Shown: positions 1-11,345 of the stretch, in pieces
Numbering within the stretch: the first letter of the stretch is position 1
How the letters are laid out: every line of letters starts with the position of its first letter
Source: Berberis thunbergii
Taxonomy: Eukaryota > Streptophyta > Magnoliopsida > Ranunculales > Berberidaceae
Length of the DNA stretch: 64,000 nt
Reading direction: 5' to 3'
Assembly: GCA_003290165.1 (NCBI GenBank)
Contig: QNQO01006953.1
Coordinates: 124,001 to 188,000, forward strand
The notes under the pieces: generated by a model
Databases searched by the model: none
What the model was told of the DNA's origin: nothing
The model's input: only the letters and a program-made list of their open reading frames with translations
Translations under genes and position numbers: made by a program

Positions 1-135
1 CACTATATATTGTTTGATTCAAAATTTTTAGTTTGCAACAGTTCACACATTGAAAGAAACAAAGACGGAGAAGAGATGATACCTAAATTGTCATCACTTA
101 CTACAACTATTCTTTTGAATCATCTTCCTCTTGCA

Positions 136-696
136 TCGGTGCTTTTCCTCTTGCCATTGGATCATCTTGAGTTGCATTATTGATGTTGTTTGAGCTTAAA
201 GTTATTGTTGCCCTTGCATTGAACAATTCTATGGAAAATCATTATAGAATCAGACCACCAATAATCAACAATTGAACAAACATAATAATCAATAGGAAAT
301 CAATGTACAAGTACCTGTTTCAATGTCTTCACAAAATTCCAGCTCTTCTACAGTAGGTTCATCTTCAAAGTCCATTGAAATGTCATCTCTTCTTACATAT
401 CAAGGCCTCCACTGAATCTATAACTCTGCCACTTGTGCTACATCCTCAAACTTCTCACTTTATTCATTTTTAACTTTTTAAAAACTCCTAACCCAGTAAG
501 TTGTATAATGCTCCCAAATAATTGATCTATACACCCTAGGTTTCATACCTGATGGAAGATCGTAGAAGATATCTAGACCAGTTGGTAGGTTTTTGGATAT
601 CGATGTAATTGTACTAGTAGATGTTGATGATACTAGTGGAGGTGTTGTCGTATGTGATTGAAGTGGAGTTGAGCTTGTAATTGGTTGTAGATGCAT
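136..696 (-). other. possible exons of an unidentified gene
   Basis: I do not recognise this. On the minus strand, 478-696 reads as a Ser/Thr-rich stretch followed by a piece containing RSIIWEHYTTY, loosely like the start of a BED zinc finger. Further on, an acidic stretch (EDEPTVEELEF) ends at a GT that could be a splice donor near 315. A second open stretch at about 136-225 (ends EEDDSKE, stop) could be the next exon. It may be the remains of a transposase or a captured gene. No family assignment is safe. Confidence 0.2.
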
Positions 697-1431
697 AGAC
701 GGAAATGTTGAGCTTACACTTGAAGATATAGCCCTACTAGTTCCTTTGATTTGATTATCGCCATGCTTTCCCTACACAAAATATATCAAACATTTCAAAT
801 GATCACGTTTAAAAAATCATACTTTTAAGCCAAAACATAATCAAAGCAGAGATATAATTGTAGTAGAATACATGATAATTTGCTAGAATTAATAGCAAGT
901 AAGAAAGAAATGCATAATACATTTGGCAAATATCTCACTATAACCAATTTAAAAAAAAAAATTATTATGTAATGCTCCCAACCCAATGCATCATGTGCTG
1001 GATCGGAGGTAAAGCTTTAGCTGTAAATAAGATGTGCAAACACAGATGAATACATGTATAAATCGGTCCCATTCTCCTAAACCTACCAATTACATCAACT
1101 GGTGAAATTTAAAAAATAATAATAATAATAAATCAATTGTTTGATGTTGTCTAAGTCACAAATATGGAGAACTGTGGTCCATTTACATGAGTGTCTCATT
1201 AGAAGACGTCTAATAATCATTTTTTTCCTTCGGTAGATTCATTAATGCCTTAGTGAAGTCATCAAAGAAAAAGTGAAAACTCGGCGAACTATGGAAAAAT
1301 GAGGAAAAAAAAAGTTAAATTGGATAGGTGACTGTAACTTCTCATTTTACAACACTAAAGGCTAAAACTAATCCCCCAATTCTCAAATGCACCAATACTA
1401 GAAATCAATATCTCACGGTTAAATATGATAC
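697..1431. other. non-coding AT-rich stretch
   Basis: No reading frame, terminal repeat or RNA gene is visible here. It contains short A and AAT runs only. The same is true of 1536-2088, up to the first base of the copia LTR. Confidence 0.4.
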
Positions 1432-1535
1432 CTTGAAGTCCTAGACAATTTCACGGACAAGGCGCTAAAGGGGAGCTTGTTGATCAGAAGCTCAATATTC
1501 TTCTCGTACTTTTTGATTTATTTGTTGAAGCCAAC
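1432..1535 (-). pseudogene. histone H3 exon fragment
   Basis: On the minus strand the codons run KKYEKNIELLINKLPF, then after a small deletion RLVREIV, a stop, DFK. This matches the histone H3 core block [28 protein letters not shown] at nearly every codon. The match stops at DFK followed by GTATC, a splice-donor-like site at the place where intron-containing plant H3 genes (H3.3 type) can have an intron. No other H3 exon is visible nearby. The in-frame TAG (CAG to TAG) and the lost bases make it a dead fragment. It was either captured by a transposon or is a degraded gene copy. Confidence 0.75.
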
Positions 1536-2088
1536 AACAAATGGAAAAAAATAAATAAAAAAAATTAAAGATTCACTTCTTATTGTTGCATATTCCATCA
1601 CACAAAAATGCAATCAAATTAAAATTGGCATCAAATTAGGGCTTACATTACTTTTAGCAAACATATACAGAGTAAATTAGGGGTTTATCACCCTTTCATT
1701 AATCAAACAATTGCACTTCACCTAGAAATACATGAAATCAAATTTTGACTAAACTCAATTCAACACGAAACAAACCTAATTAAACAATGATGTAAGTCAT
1801 TTTAATTTTAGTCAATTGAATAAAAAGAAGAAGAAGAAGACCCACTAAAAAGGTGTGTGAAATTAAACAATGTGTTCTCGGCTTCTCGCTTATGTGGGTA
1901 ATTAAACATTAAACACCAAAAAATGTCATCTTTAATCTTGATAACGTGCGAAATCAAACCTTAAACTTTACACGAACAATACGCTTCATTCATCCAGTCT
2001 TCTTCAGCATATAAGGTGCGTGTCATCTCCTAAATGCATTATCTGCAATCAACAAAGAAGACATCAAACACATCCTCTATGAATGTAG

Positions 2089-2564
2089 TGTTGGAGTTTG
2101 TATAGCAAATAATTAACATTGAAGAGAATAGATGTGTCTTTTGTACTTGAAGAGAAAAACAAGTTCTTCAAACACATTAATTTTCTCTAGAGTAATTCAT
2201 TATTCTTCACTTCTGAGAGAGACCGCATTCGATAAATTCGCCAGAGCCAACACCCTTGTGCTATGGTGTTGGTATTAGATAGTTGAATCCTGGTAGTCAT
2301 ACGCCTAAAAAACTATAGCACTGAGTAGGGGCGAATTCTGTTTATAGGACATAACATATCCGCTAGCCTCTCTCTACAAATCAAGATGTACCAACTCCGC
2401 CAATTCAAGATAGTAATTTCACAAGCCTCAATCTGCAATACAAGTTAGTAGAATTATTTATTTTATTTGATTTTGTTGTAATCAGTTTATAATGCAAATA
2501 ATATTTGTATTGTTATATTATTTATTTCAAATAATTTATACATTGTTTTAATTGTTCTTCAACA
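2089..2564 (+). repeat. 5' LTR of the deleted copia element
   Basis: 476 bp, beginning TGTTGGAG and ending CTTCAACA. It aligns along its whole length with 4285-4833. The 3' copy has about 73 bp more near its start, so the two LTRs differ by an indel and many substitutions, which indicates an old insertion. I see no standard tRNA-Met primer site directly after it. Confidence 0.9.
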
Positions 2565-2580
2565 ATCTATAGACAAAATT

Positions 2581-3276
2581 ATGGAACAATCAGTTAATGG
2601 CGTCAAACCCCATGTTGAGAAACTAGACAAGTTCAAGGGTATGGATTTCAAACACTGGGAGCAGAAGATGTTCTATCTAACAACCTTGAACCTTGCTCAT
2701 ATTGTTAAGGAAGATATTCATGTTACTGAAGGAGATGATATTTTCACAGATCAGTTTAATGCAATTGCTGCATGGAAACATAGTGAGTTTTTATGTAGGA
2801 ACTATATCCTAAACAGTCTCGATGATACGTTGTATGATGTGTATAGATCATACAAAACAACAAAAAAACTTTGGGATTCCCTGGAGAATAAATATAAAAT
2901 TGAAAATGCTGGTTCAAAGAAGTTTATCATTGGAAAATTTTTAAAGTACCAAATGATAGACTCGAAGACTGTTGTGAACCAAGTGGAGGAACTCCAGATT
3001 ATGATCCTAGAACTTGCTGCAGAGGGAATGGAATTGCCACACCAATTTGCAGTCGGGGCTGTCATTGAGAAATTGCTTCCATCTTGGAATGATTTCAAGA
3101 TTAATCTCAAATATAAGAAGACTAATATGACAATAGAGGATTTGGTTATCAAATTAAGGGTTCAAGAAGATCACTGCAAGAGTGAGGGAATGAATACTTT
3201 TGAGTTCGACGCCAAAACCAATATTGTTGAGGATGGAAACAAGTCTAAGCCTAAGTACAATATTCAGAAAAAGTAA
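2581..3276 (+). CDS. copia gag polyprotein, N-terminal part (UBN2 type)
   Basis: 231 residues. This is the capsid-forming Gag of a Ty1/copia element. The copia Gag signature region is visible: [13 protein letters not shown] near the start, [18 protein letters not shown] in the middle, then [10 protein letters not shown], and [14 protein letters not shown] further on. It ends before any CCHC zinc knuckle, because the pol deletion begins there. ATG at 2581 lies 17 bases after the LTR and is the first in frame. The frame is intact, which is unusual in this window. It is close in wording to the gag relic at 36072-36323 on the minus strand (WKHFDFLCRNYVLNSL). Confidence 0.88.
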   Translation: MEQSVNGVKPHVEKLDKFKGMDFKHWEQKMFYLTTLNLAHIVKEDIHVTEGDDIFTDQFNAIAAWKHSEFLCRNYILNSLDDTLYDVYRSYKTTKKLWDSLENKYKIENAGSKKFIIGKFLKYQMIDSKTVVNQVEELQIMILELAAEGMELPHQFAVGAVIEKLLPSWNDFKINLKYKKTNMTIEDLVIKLRVQEDHCKSEGMNTFEFDAKTNIVEDGNKSKPKYNIQKK

Positions 3277-3712
3277 AACGACAAACTCCACAAGTGGTTA
3301 TGTATTTATACTTGGTGGGGCAACATCGTCATGGAAATCACAAAAACAAACGTGCATAGCACGTTTCACAATGCAATATGAATTTATAGCCTTAGATCAG
3401 ACTGCTGAAGAAGCAGATTGGCTGAGAAATTTTTTAGAAGATATTCTGTTATGGCCTCAACTTGTGCCTACTATATGTATTCACTGTGACTGCATGACAG
3501 CCATTACGCGAGCAAAAAATAACATTTACAATGGCAAGTCTAAGCACATAAGACGGCGACATAACACAATAAAATAATTGCTCAAAACTGGGATCATTTC
3601 AATTGACTATGTGAAGTCAAAGGAGAATATTGCGGATCAACCTACAAAGGGTATATCAAAAGAGAAAGTGTTAAAATTATCAAGGGGAATGGACTTAAAA
3701 CCAACCCAATGA
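3277..3712 (+). pseudogene. copia pol remnant: RNase H C-terminus
   Basis: The frame right after the gag stop reads [20 protein letters not shown], then [26 protein letters not shown], the copia RNase H block (usually SWKSKKQ..VALSTAEAEY). Further on [13 protein letters not shown] corresponds to the D-N-A segment. A frameshift follows at about 3570. The other frame then gives IDYVKSKENIADQPTKGISK and ends at TGA 3710-3712, the typical copia C-terminus. Missing upstream: protease, integrase, reverse transcriptase. Confidence 0.88.
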
Positions 3713-4284
3713 GGAATATACCTGGCGAAAACCTAACCTAACCTAGCCAAATAGAGTTCCAAGACCTAGGTTCAAAAAGGCAAACTAGTTAGGTGAAACT
3801 CAAAGAATAGAGTGTACACACTTACTCATTCTCATGATAATAATTGTATACTACTTGTGATGGTCAAGGTGAATATTTATTTATTCTTAATGACACTAAT
3901 CTCTTGAGAGATAAGATGAATACAACAGAGTATTAATAATCTAAGTGTCACCTATATGAGAGTAAATGTCGGGTCGCATTTATGAAAATGATATAGCTGA
4001 GTTCTCTAAAGCTTTCATGAATCTGAAATTTGTTCAAGACCAAAATGAACAGAACCGTATGAATTGAAAAATGTGAAGATATAATATGTGTGATGCTCAT
4101 TGTCTTGATTTACTAAACATGGTGAACAATTCATTGTCTCCTATACACACTGCATCACCGGTAAATCCGATAAGTATTTACTTAGGAATGTTCAAGTCCA
4201 AAAGACACCTCTCCCGATGCATATTATGTCTAAGTTTCTCTCCAGAAGACAACTTTGTATATTTACTATACAAATGTGGGGTAT

Positions 4285-4833
4285 TGTTGGAGTTTGTATA
4301 ACAAATAACCAACATTGAAGAGAAAAGACGTGTCCTTTGCACTTGAAGAGAAAAGATTTGTCTTTTGAATTAAGAAAGGATGTGTCTGATCAACACACCC
4401 TTTTGTTCTCTATATATTGAAGAGAAAAACAAGTTCTTCAAACACATTATTTTATCTAGAGTAATTCATTCTTCTTCACTTTTAAGAAAATCCACATTCC
4501 GTAAAATCGCCAGAGCCAACACTCTTGTGCTACGGTATTGGTATTAGATAGTTGAATCATTGTAGTCAAACGCCTAAAGAACTACAACACCGAGTAGATG
4601 CGAATTCTGTCTATAGAACATAGCGTATCCGCTAGCCTCTATCTACAAATCAAGACGTACCAACTCCTACAATTCAAGATAGTGATTTCGCAAGCCTCAA
4701 TCTGCAATACAAGTTAGTATAATTATTTATTTTATTTGATTTCGTTGTAATCAATTTATAATGCAAATAGTATTTGTATTATTATATTATTTATTTCAAA
4801 TAATTTATACATGGTTCTGATTGTTCTCCAACA
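4285..4833 (+). repeat. 3' LTR of the deleted copia element
   Basis: 549 bp, TGTTGGAG to CTCCAACA. The purine-rich stretch ATGTGGGGTAT directly before it is the polypurine tract expected for second-strand priming. Compared with the 5' LTR it carries an extra segment of about 73 bp at roughly 4346-4418. Confidence 0.9.
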
Positions 4834-5331
4834 TATAGAGATTTGATGTTGTGCTACCACATATCTCATGGCATAGATGAAGAAGACCTACCAAAAAAGA
4901 AGAAGTAGAAGAAGAAAAAGAATATACCAGTGGTGCTTGCCCGCTTGGTAGTCAATTGATCATGAACAACCGACGACACTTGGGAGTCAATTGATGGTGA
5001 ACAACCAGTGGTGAGATTGAGATGGAGGTGAGGGAGAGGAGGAGAGACGAGGGAAAGGAGTTAGATGAGGAGAAATGAGAATGAAATTAGGTTTAGGTTT
5101 TTTTGTTACTTACTTTGCTATGGGCTTGAGTTTGAAGTAGGTCCACTATAGTAGTAGGAACGATATGTGATAGATTGGGGCTGCATTTCTAGAAATGTCC
5201 CATCCCAATTCCAACTGGTCCGAGACTTGGATGTAAATAGTAAAAACCTTTATGGCTTGGTTTGAAACGAAATGGAACCATACTGGTCTAGATTGAAACG
5301 TGATGGATCAAGATAGTTACCCACCCCTACA
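4834..5331. other. non-coding; probable hAT-like terminus at about 5329
   Basis: No gene. The stretch contains an AG-rich tract (4900-5090) and ends with GTTACCCACCCCTA. Read from the other strand this is TAGGGGTGGGTAAC, which resembles hAT terminal inverted repeats. The minus-strand LINE coding sequence starts just to the right, so this looks like the right edge of an insertion. I found no matching left end in the window. Confidence 0.35.
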
Positions 5332-5597
5332 TGTGCTTCCAAATGATTTGATCAGGGTCCCCAATGGATCTAACCGGAACATTAGAGATAGCTTGGGTGA
5401 TGTTATAAGGAAAAAATATGGTTGTGGTCTCAATATCTAAGAATTTTTCTTCAATAATAAAATCCAATAAGCTGAGAGTGTTTTGAGGAACATAGTTATT
5501 GAGAGGTAAAATCATTGATCCATTTGTCATTCCATAAATTGATATCAATACCAGTACCAACAGTCCAAAGATTGCATTCTTTAAGGGTGTTGATCAC
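5332..5597 (-). pseudogene. LINE ORF2 C-terminal fragment (zf-RVT region)
   Basis: On the minus strand the piece begins LWTVGTGIDINLWNDKWI, the plant LINE motif W.VG.G..I.IW.D.W. It continues with TTTIFFPYNITQAISNVPVRS and DPDQIIWKHM, the stretch before the zf-RVT domain. It breaks off at 5331 against a probable hAT end, and at 5597 against a copia gag. It may be the C-terminal part of the same LINE whose other pieces lie at 11.3-17.0 and 26.2 kb. That link is inference from strand and order only. Confidence 0.72.
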
Positions 5598-6022
5598 ATA
5601 AATATTTGCATCATCAGAGATCTCATAATCTTCTTGATAATCTGGATGACAAATTTTTTTTTACCTTCTATGGTTGTGACAATTTCCTTCATTTTGTTCT
5701 TAAACTATGTGAAAGACCCATTCTTTCATACAAGAACTTCGAGATTGGTGTGCAACATCTGAAGCTTGGAATCCTTGAGTTAAGCATTGCCTTTGTTATT
5801 GGACACTAGAATATCCCATGATTCTTTTGAGATCGCACAATTAATGATATTTTTTACAATCTCATCACTCAACGTACTGATGATTGCGCTTAGACCTTTT
5901 GCATTTGCCTGCACTTCGACTTTGTCTGTTACTGACCAATCTGCATAAACTTTGACAATAGTAATTGTCTTGCCATCTTTTGTGGACGTGATGGTAGGTT
6001 TCTTGTACTCGTTTACTACCAT
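5598..6022 (-). pseudogene. copia gag fragment
   Basis: The minus strand gives NAKGLSAIISTLSDEI and NCAISKESWDIL, the UBN2-type copia Gag core (A..I...L......I....TAKE.WD.L). After a stop it goes on with LKDSKLQMLHTNLE and MKEIVTTIEG, the next Gag blocks. The piece begins behind a primer binding site (6164-6176) and LTR sequence, so it is the 5' end of a minus-strand copia element. It is cut at 5597, where LINE sequence begins directly. Nothing of pol remains. Confidence 0.75.
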
Positions 6023-6163
6023 TAGCCATACTCATCTATATCCATCAAATGAGTTCTCATCTTGTTTTTTCAAAAATTATAGTTGTCATTGTTTAAAATC
6101 GTCTTGCTAGACAAGATATAAAAATATTCATCATGGTGATGTTAAGCCCTTTATGAGTAACTT

Positions 6164-6176
6164 GGCTTTGATACCA
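6164..6176 (-). other. copia primer binding site
   Basis: On the minus strand TGGTATCAAAGCC, the complement of the initiator tRNA-Met 3' end as used by plant copia elements (usual form TGGTATCAGAGC). It sits two bases inside the LTR edge at about 6179 and upstream of the gag relic, which fixes the orientation of this element. Confidence 0.82.
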
Positions 6177-6177
6177 T

Positions 6178-6737
6178 CTGAAAGTGTGACGTATGCACAA
6201 ATAACTCACTAAGGTGCCCTAAGATATGATGAGCAAGATTGGGGTAGGAAGGGAGGGGGGGGGGTGTATAGTCTCCTGAAAATTTGTCATCTGTGATATT
6301 TTTTTGTGGAAGAATGCAAAATAATCTCCTAAGATATGGACACTTCATTGTTACCCTTTCAAAATAATCTCCTAGACCTAAGTACCAATAAAATAGTTCA
6401 AAGATGGGTGAGGCTATGTAGAGTATGAAATGATTCGACTCTAGGTCTGGTGGTCTCACAAGTCGGGGGTTTAATTAGCGCAGATTAGTTACTTCCTCGG
6501 TGAAAAAGGCTCGCAAGCCACAAACATCTACTACTTGTTTAAAAGATAACAACACTCTAAAAAACGTTCTCCAACCTCGCAAGGTCAGGTCGCCATGCTC
6601 CAACACGATTTATCAACACAAACCAAGTGTCCACTCTATGAGTCCTACGAACACTGCAACAATCAACAATAGGATGCAGCCAGAACCAAGTCTTATAGAT
6701 GCGTGCCTGGGATTCCGAAGATACCACCTAGTTTTGG
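6178..6737 (-). repeat. copia LTR, downstream part (shared with 51.0 and 62.2 kb)
   Basis: From about 6460 to 6737 this aligns, in reverse orientation, with 63110-63480 and 51230-51540. Shared words include GTTTAATTAGC..GATTAGTTAC, GGCTCGCAAGCC, TACTACTTG and AACAATCAACAATAGGATGCA against AGCAATCATCAATGGGATGCA. The match stops exactly at 6737 and resumes at 10418. The stretch 6178-6460 is shorter than in the other copies and holds a run of G (about 6255-6265). Confidence 0.78.
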
Positions 6738-9700
6738 TGTCACGCGTAGACCCGTCGTGGAACCCGCAGCGTGCCGATGTGTGATTTGAATCCATAACAA
6801 ATGTTTATATTGTAATTGGACACAACATCATTATATAACAGATTCTAGAAACGATTGACAAAATATAAATAGCCAATTACGATAAATTTTTTGAACAAAA
6901 TTAAAAGTATTCGTCCACCCTTGCATCACAATAACAAAATTAATATATACAAGCATCCAGTATTTATTAGAGTATATAAGTACAACCAAATACTACAACT
7001 ATTACAAAACATATCCGTATCGGGTGGACAAGACTAAACAACTAGAAGCTGGTCCTAAGCGACGATATTGGCATGTACAGTAACACCGTCCGCACTCCAA
7101 TAGAAGCACATGCCTTGCGGGGTCAGCAAAACACAAAGCTAGCTTGTGCGAGTGAACTAAATACACACATCAATACTATGTAAGTAAGAAACCACGCCAC
7201 AAAATAATGAATATATTTGAGTAATCCTAGATGTATGATTCGTAAAATGAATAAGTGGTGTCCCTATACAAGTTTCTAGATTCTGAATCACACCATGTCT
7301 CTAAGGATTTCATTTCTACGTTCACATACAAAACATGGTATTTAATGTTAAACAATCGCTACAAGTTGCAAAGAAAATTCTTAACTACGGAGGATCAGGA
7401 AAACCAACCAAAAAGTTCACGCACGGGAAAAAATTGGCACATGGGTTTCATCTGAACGAGACCCAGTCACGTATGTGTGTTATGGAATTTTCTTAAGGGT
7501 TTCTCTCCCAGACTCAATCTAAATCTTCGAGCAATATCACATAACTCGACAAACACATACATGTTATCCACATGACCATAAGTAAAATGAAATAAGAACA
7601 AACGAGATTTGAAGAATATAACACATGAGTAAGAAATAAATTACACATATCCCGGAACAAACAAAACTCTAAGCCTTGATCTTTAATCACGACAAGTAAA
7701 CATCAAAATCGTTGTCATGTACTTACACGTGGAATAAGTTACATTCATTAAGGTGATTAAAACAGGCACTTCCAATCATTATCCAAACGGGGTAATCTGA
7801 TTCATTAAGATTTATAAAACATTCATTTCTAATAACATCCAAGCCAGATAAGCTGTTCAACATGGCATCAACCATAATCACCTCCGATATACATCAAATC
7901 AGGATAAGACCACATTAAAGCACATACCCTGATCACCCTCGATAAAACATACCATTGGGATAGCTTGTAAACATTCAACTATTATACAATTCCAAAAACC
8001 AAAATAAAACCATATGCAAGTGTCTCATATCGTAGGTATCTCCATGCCTTATAAATATGTCTCACCTAGACACATCCCTCAACACGCACAATACCTCGGG
8101 CTTGTTTGTATCCTAATGATGTGTCATCTACCAGGATACAAACTCTAAAGTCCCGAACGACTGGCCTAATGCGACCGCCTAGCAAAAATCAAATCAAACT
8201 CAAACATGTTGGGAGGGAAAATGAGTAGTCTCGAAGCACGTCCTCCAAGACCCATCGTACCACACTCTAGGCAAGCGCGTGTGGGAGCTCATTGCACCTC
8301 AGCGAGCAAGCCACATGCGATAGAGTCCATGACACACTGGAGTCAAGTACATGTAAAGGCCACACACAAAACAACGAAACCAAATTTCGGCATTGGCGAA
8401 TCACATCCACGAGCAAATTCTACCACAATGTCCATCGATGCGAGTTAACTCAAAGCACCACCAAACTTACAATGCGAGCAAGCTCCAAGCATCGAGACAA
8501 CGAGAATTATAGCGAGGTAAAGACACTTACACTAATCTAAGATGAAGGCATTACGAGTCTATACAGAGCCTAACACAACAAATGTGTACCAACCATCAAC
8601 TAGACAATTTTCATAAGTCCATGACTACACTTAGGTCCCAACATGACCCACATCACGCAAATTAAGTCCCTAAATCGAACATACAAGTTCAAGACTCAAC
8701 ATTCTATGGTAAAACACACAAACTGATGCTACAACGGTCAAACTTGATGGACTGACATGTTCGTACTAAAACGCAGGTAGCTTTCAAACCATATGCCATA
8801 TATGAGAATGCTAGGACAATCTGAAAACTATACTCGAATACGAAACTAACGACATATGCCTAATATCCTAATTCTTTCTAAGTCGAATAAAATTTTACAA
8901 ATGAATTCAGAACAGTTGCTGAACATCTATAGCTTGACACAAAGTCGCTCATCAAACGGACCGTAACAAGACTCCTATGAAACCGCATTCACATACCCAA
9001 CTAATGGCATAAGACTGAACATTAATTCTACTTGTGCATTTACAGATTTGCCTGCAAGGCAGGTCATCAAATCTGGACACTAATCCAATAATGTCATACA
9101 AATCAGACTCTAAAACCCTAATTACAAGCTCAAATGGTGATCTACCAAAACCTAAACACATCGATGTCCAGACACACAACTAATGGTATAAAATTCATGT
9201 CAAACCAATAAGTATAAGTCTATGTGATAAACCAATACAAACTAGTGCTACTGCTGTCCAGAAATCTGGACAGAATTGGGGAAAACTCAAATACATTAGA
9301 GTCTCAGTTCCATTCTAACGGTGAGGAAACATCTAGAACTTCATCCCTCAACTACGCAGACATATAAAACAAGATGATCATCTACAAGTACTCCATTTAT
9401 AACATGCATGCCTCTAAAATTACAATTTTGCACAATTTCCCCTAACTTGATACCATTCCATAACATGTAACTTAATTGCAATCATCAAGTTATAAATTCA
9501 TAAATTCAGTCCATAAACTCATTCATAATGGAACCAAAATAGCAATCAAAGTCTTCATAACTCCATACGAGTCAAATCCCTAACTTGGCGTTAAATTGCA
9601 CACAATCAAAGTCATGTTGTAGTTATTCAATTCAAGAATTCAACATAATATAGAAATACATGTCATGGATTAAACATACATGTCATTCAAATTAAGCATT

Positions 9701-10417
9701 ATACTCACCTTATTTGAGCTTTAACGGAGTAATCAAGAAACACAAATCAGCAACAAGATAGGAGCAAGAAGAAGAAAAATAAAAGGAAGAATAATTGAAA
9801 TTCAACCACAATTCCACAATCCAAGCAAGAACCAAGACTCTTACTTCAATAAGCCATCCAGTCCGTCAACACACAAGTATGAACCCCAACCAAGCAACAA
9901 ATTTTCAAACCCAACAATGGTAGAGAGATAAAAAAAGGAGAGAAGAAGAAAAAGAAGTGGAAACCCTACATGCAAACCCAAAATATCCCAAGAATCACAC
10001 CCTACAAGCAAGCAAAACCCCAACCCTAGACTCTTGCTCTTTCTCAAAACCTCTCCATGAAATCACAAAGGAATGTAGAAAATGAAATCTCAATTCATCT
10101 CTATACCCATATGGGGTGGTGGTTGGATATACACACCCAACACAACTACTACCATGTACACCCACAAGATAATCTAAGCTTTGAACACAAAATAACAATG
10201 GAAAACATGTCCACACACTAACATGTGATCATACATGTGAATCCACATTCACGGGTCCACAAGTGTCAAAAAATTGATTTGAGCCCACTGAACTCAAACT
10301 CGGGCCCATACAACCTAAGTGTCAGAACCAAAACTTAGAAAACATGAAAATGCTACGACTAACACAATAACTTATAAATAAAAATAAATAAATTGAAAAT
10401 AGAATAATGGGATCTCA
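6738..10417 (-). mobile_element. solo LTR, gypsy (Tekay/Del)-like, inserted in the copia LTR
   Basis: 3.68 kb without coding sequence. On the minus strand it starts TGAGATCCC and ends GACGGGTCTACGCGTGACA, the kind of terminus common in Tekay-type chromovirus LTRs. Inside, the minus strand has a CT-rich leader-like stretch around 9720-9850 and then AAGGTGAGTAT, a splice-donor-like site often seen in these long LTRs. The copia LTR sequence continues on both sides, which defines the insertion. The flanks (left GTTTTGG, right ATTTATGG) overlap in the copia alignment, but a clean 5-bp duplication is not visible. Family assignment is by general resemblance. Confidence 0.6.
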
Positions 10418-10559
10418 ATTTATGGTCGTGTTCCGCGAATTTATCGATTTACTAAGGATCACGCCATCATGGAATGCAATACAACCAATACTTACCACCT
10501 GCTTGGGATTATTTGTGAATTAGAGCAATTTTTTCTCGTTAAGCTTGTAAAACTAATAT
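10418..10559 (-). repeat. copia LTR, continuation after the gypsy insertion
   Basis: GGATCACGCCATCATGG and ACTTACCACCTGCTTGGGAT match, in reverse orientation, the 51.2 and 63.1 kb LTR copies (GATCACACCATCATGG; CTTACCACCTACTTGGAAT). The sequence picks up where the copy at 6737 left off. Confidence 0.75.
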
Positions 10560-11071
10560 AGGTTGAATGGTACGATATTGTAAAAATGTATGACTGAACT
10601 ATAAAATCGTGCATATTGGGTTATGAGTGATCGATGAATTTCAATTATTAAAATGTGACCATGAAGGCTTAACCAAAGGCTTCAATGTAAGAAAATGAAA
10701 TTAGAAATGCACAAGTCAAAGTTAACTAAGGACGAAGTCAATTCAAGAGAGTGAAGTCAAAGATATGTTGGTCGTTAAAGCTTCGAGAAGACAAGCACAA
10801 GAAGGTTAAAGTCTAGAAGTCAAACGATCTTGGACTTGTCTTCTTGAAGCTTTGACAATGTTTGGTTAGTCTTCATATTTTTGACTTCAGTAACTTGAAT
10901 TGACTTCGTCCTTGGTTGACTTTGACTTGATATGATAGTCTTGTATCGACGCCTTTGGTTGAGCCTTCATAGTCACATTTGAATGATCTATTTTCATCGA
11001 TCTCTCACAACCCAATATACACGACTTTATAATTCAATCATACATTCTTATAATATCAATCCACTCAACCT
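10560..11071. mobile_element. 512-bp foldback (long inverted repeat) element
   Basis: The left arm starts AGGTTGAATGGTACGATATTG and the right arm ends CAATCCACTCAACCT. Pairing continues inward through the CGTGCATATTGGGTTATGAG / CTCACAACCCAATATACACG and GAAGGCTTAACCAAAGGC / GCCTTTGGTTGAGCCTTC blocks, and on through AAAGCTTCGAGAAGACAAG / CTTGTCTTCTTGAAGCTTT near the centre. The arms are about 230 bp each with a short middle, and there is no coding sequence. This is a MITE or foldback element; I cannot assign the superfamily because no clear target duplication is seen. Confidence 0.85.
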
Positions 11072-11345
11072 AACTTAACCAATACTTCTTTTTTATTTAA
11101 ATCATAAATAAAGTTTTTGTTAGGTACTTATTAGAGAGATTCACGAGTCTCATGCCCATAGTTCTTAAAATCAAATTCTTGTGTCTATGATGGATGTTAA
11201 GGGTGAATATAAGATTTCTCAAAGTTAAATTTTTTTTTCCAGATGCTCTACAATAGTAATTGAGAATGTACTTAAGGTTGTGACATTGATCAAGGTTGGC
11301 TTTGTAGAAATACTGAGATTATATGAAAAGAGGAGGCAGTTTATT

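Larger units (their letters stand above)
2089..4833 (+). mobile_element. Ty1/copia retrotransposon with large pol deletion
   Basis: Two LTRs start TGTTGGAG; the 3' copy ends CTCCAACA and the 5' copy ends CTTCAACA. The bases flanking the element, TGTAG (2084-2088) and TATAG (4834-4838), look like a 5-bp target duplication with one change. Inside are a full-looking gag frame and, directly after its stop, the C-terminal RNase H part of pol. Protease, integrase and reverse transcriptase are absent. A usual copia element is about 5 kb and this one is 2.7 kb, so a deletion of roughly 2.5 kb joined the two ends. It could only have moved with enzymes supplied by a relative. The minus-strand copia at 32.1-36.3 kb has related gag and RNase H. 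Confidence 0.92.
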
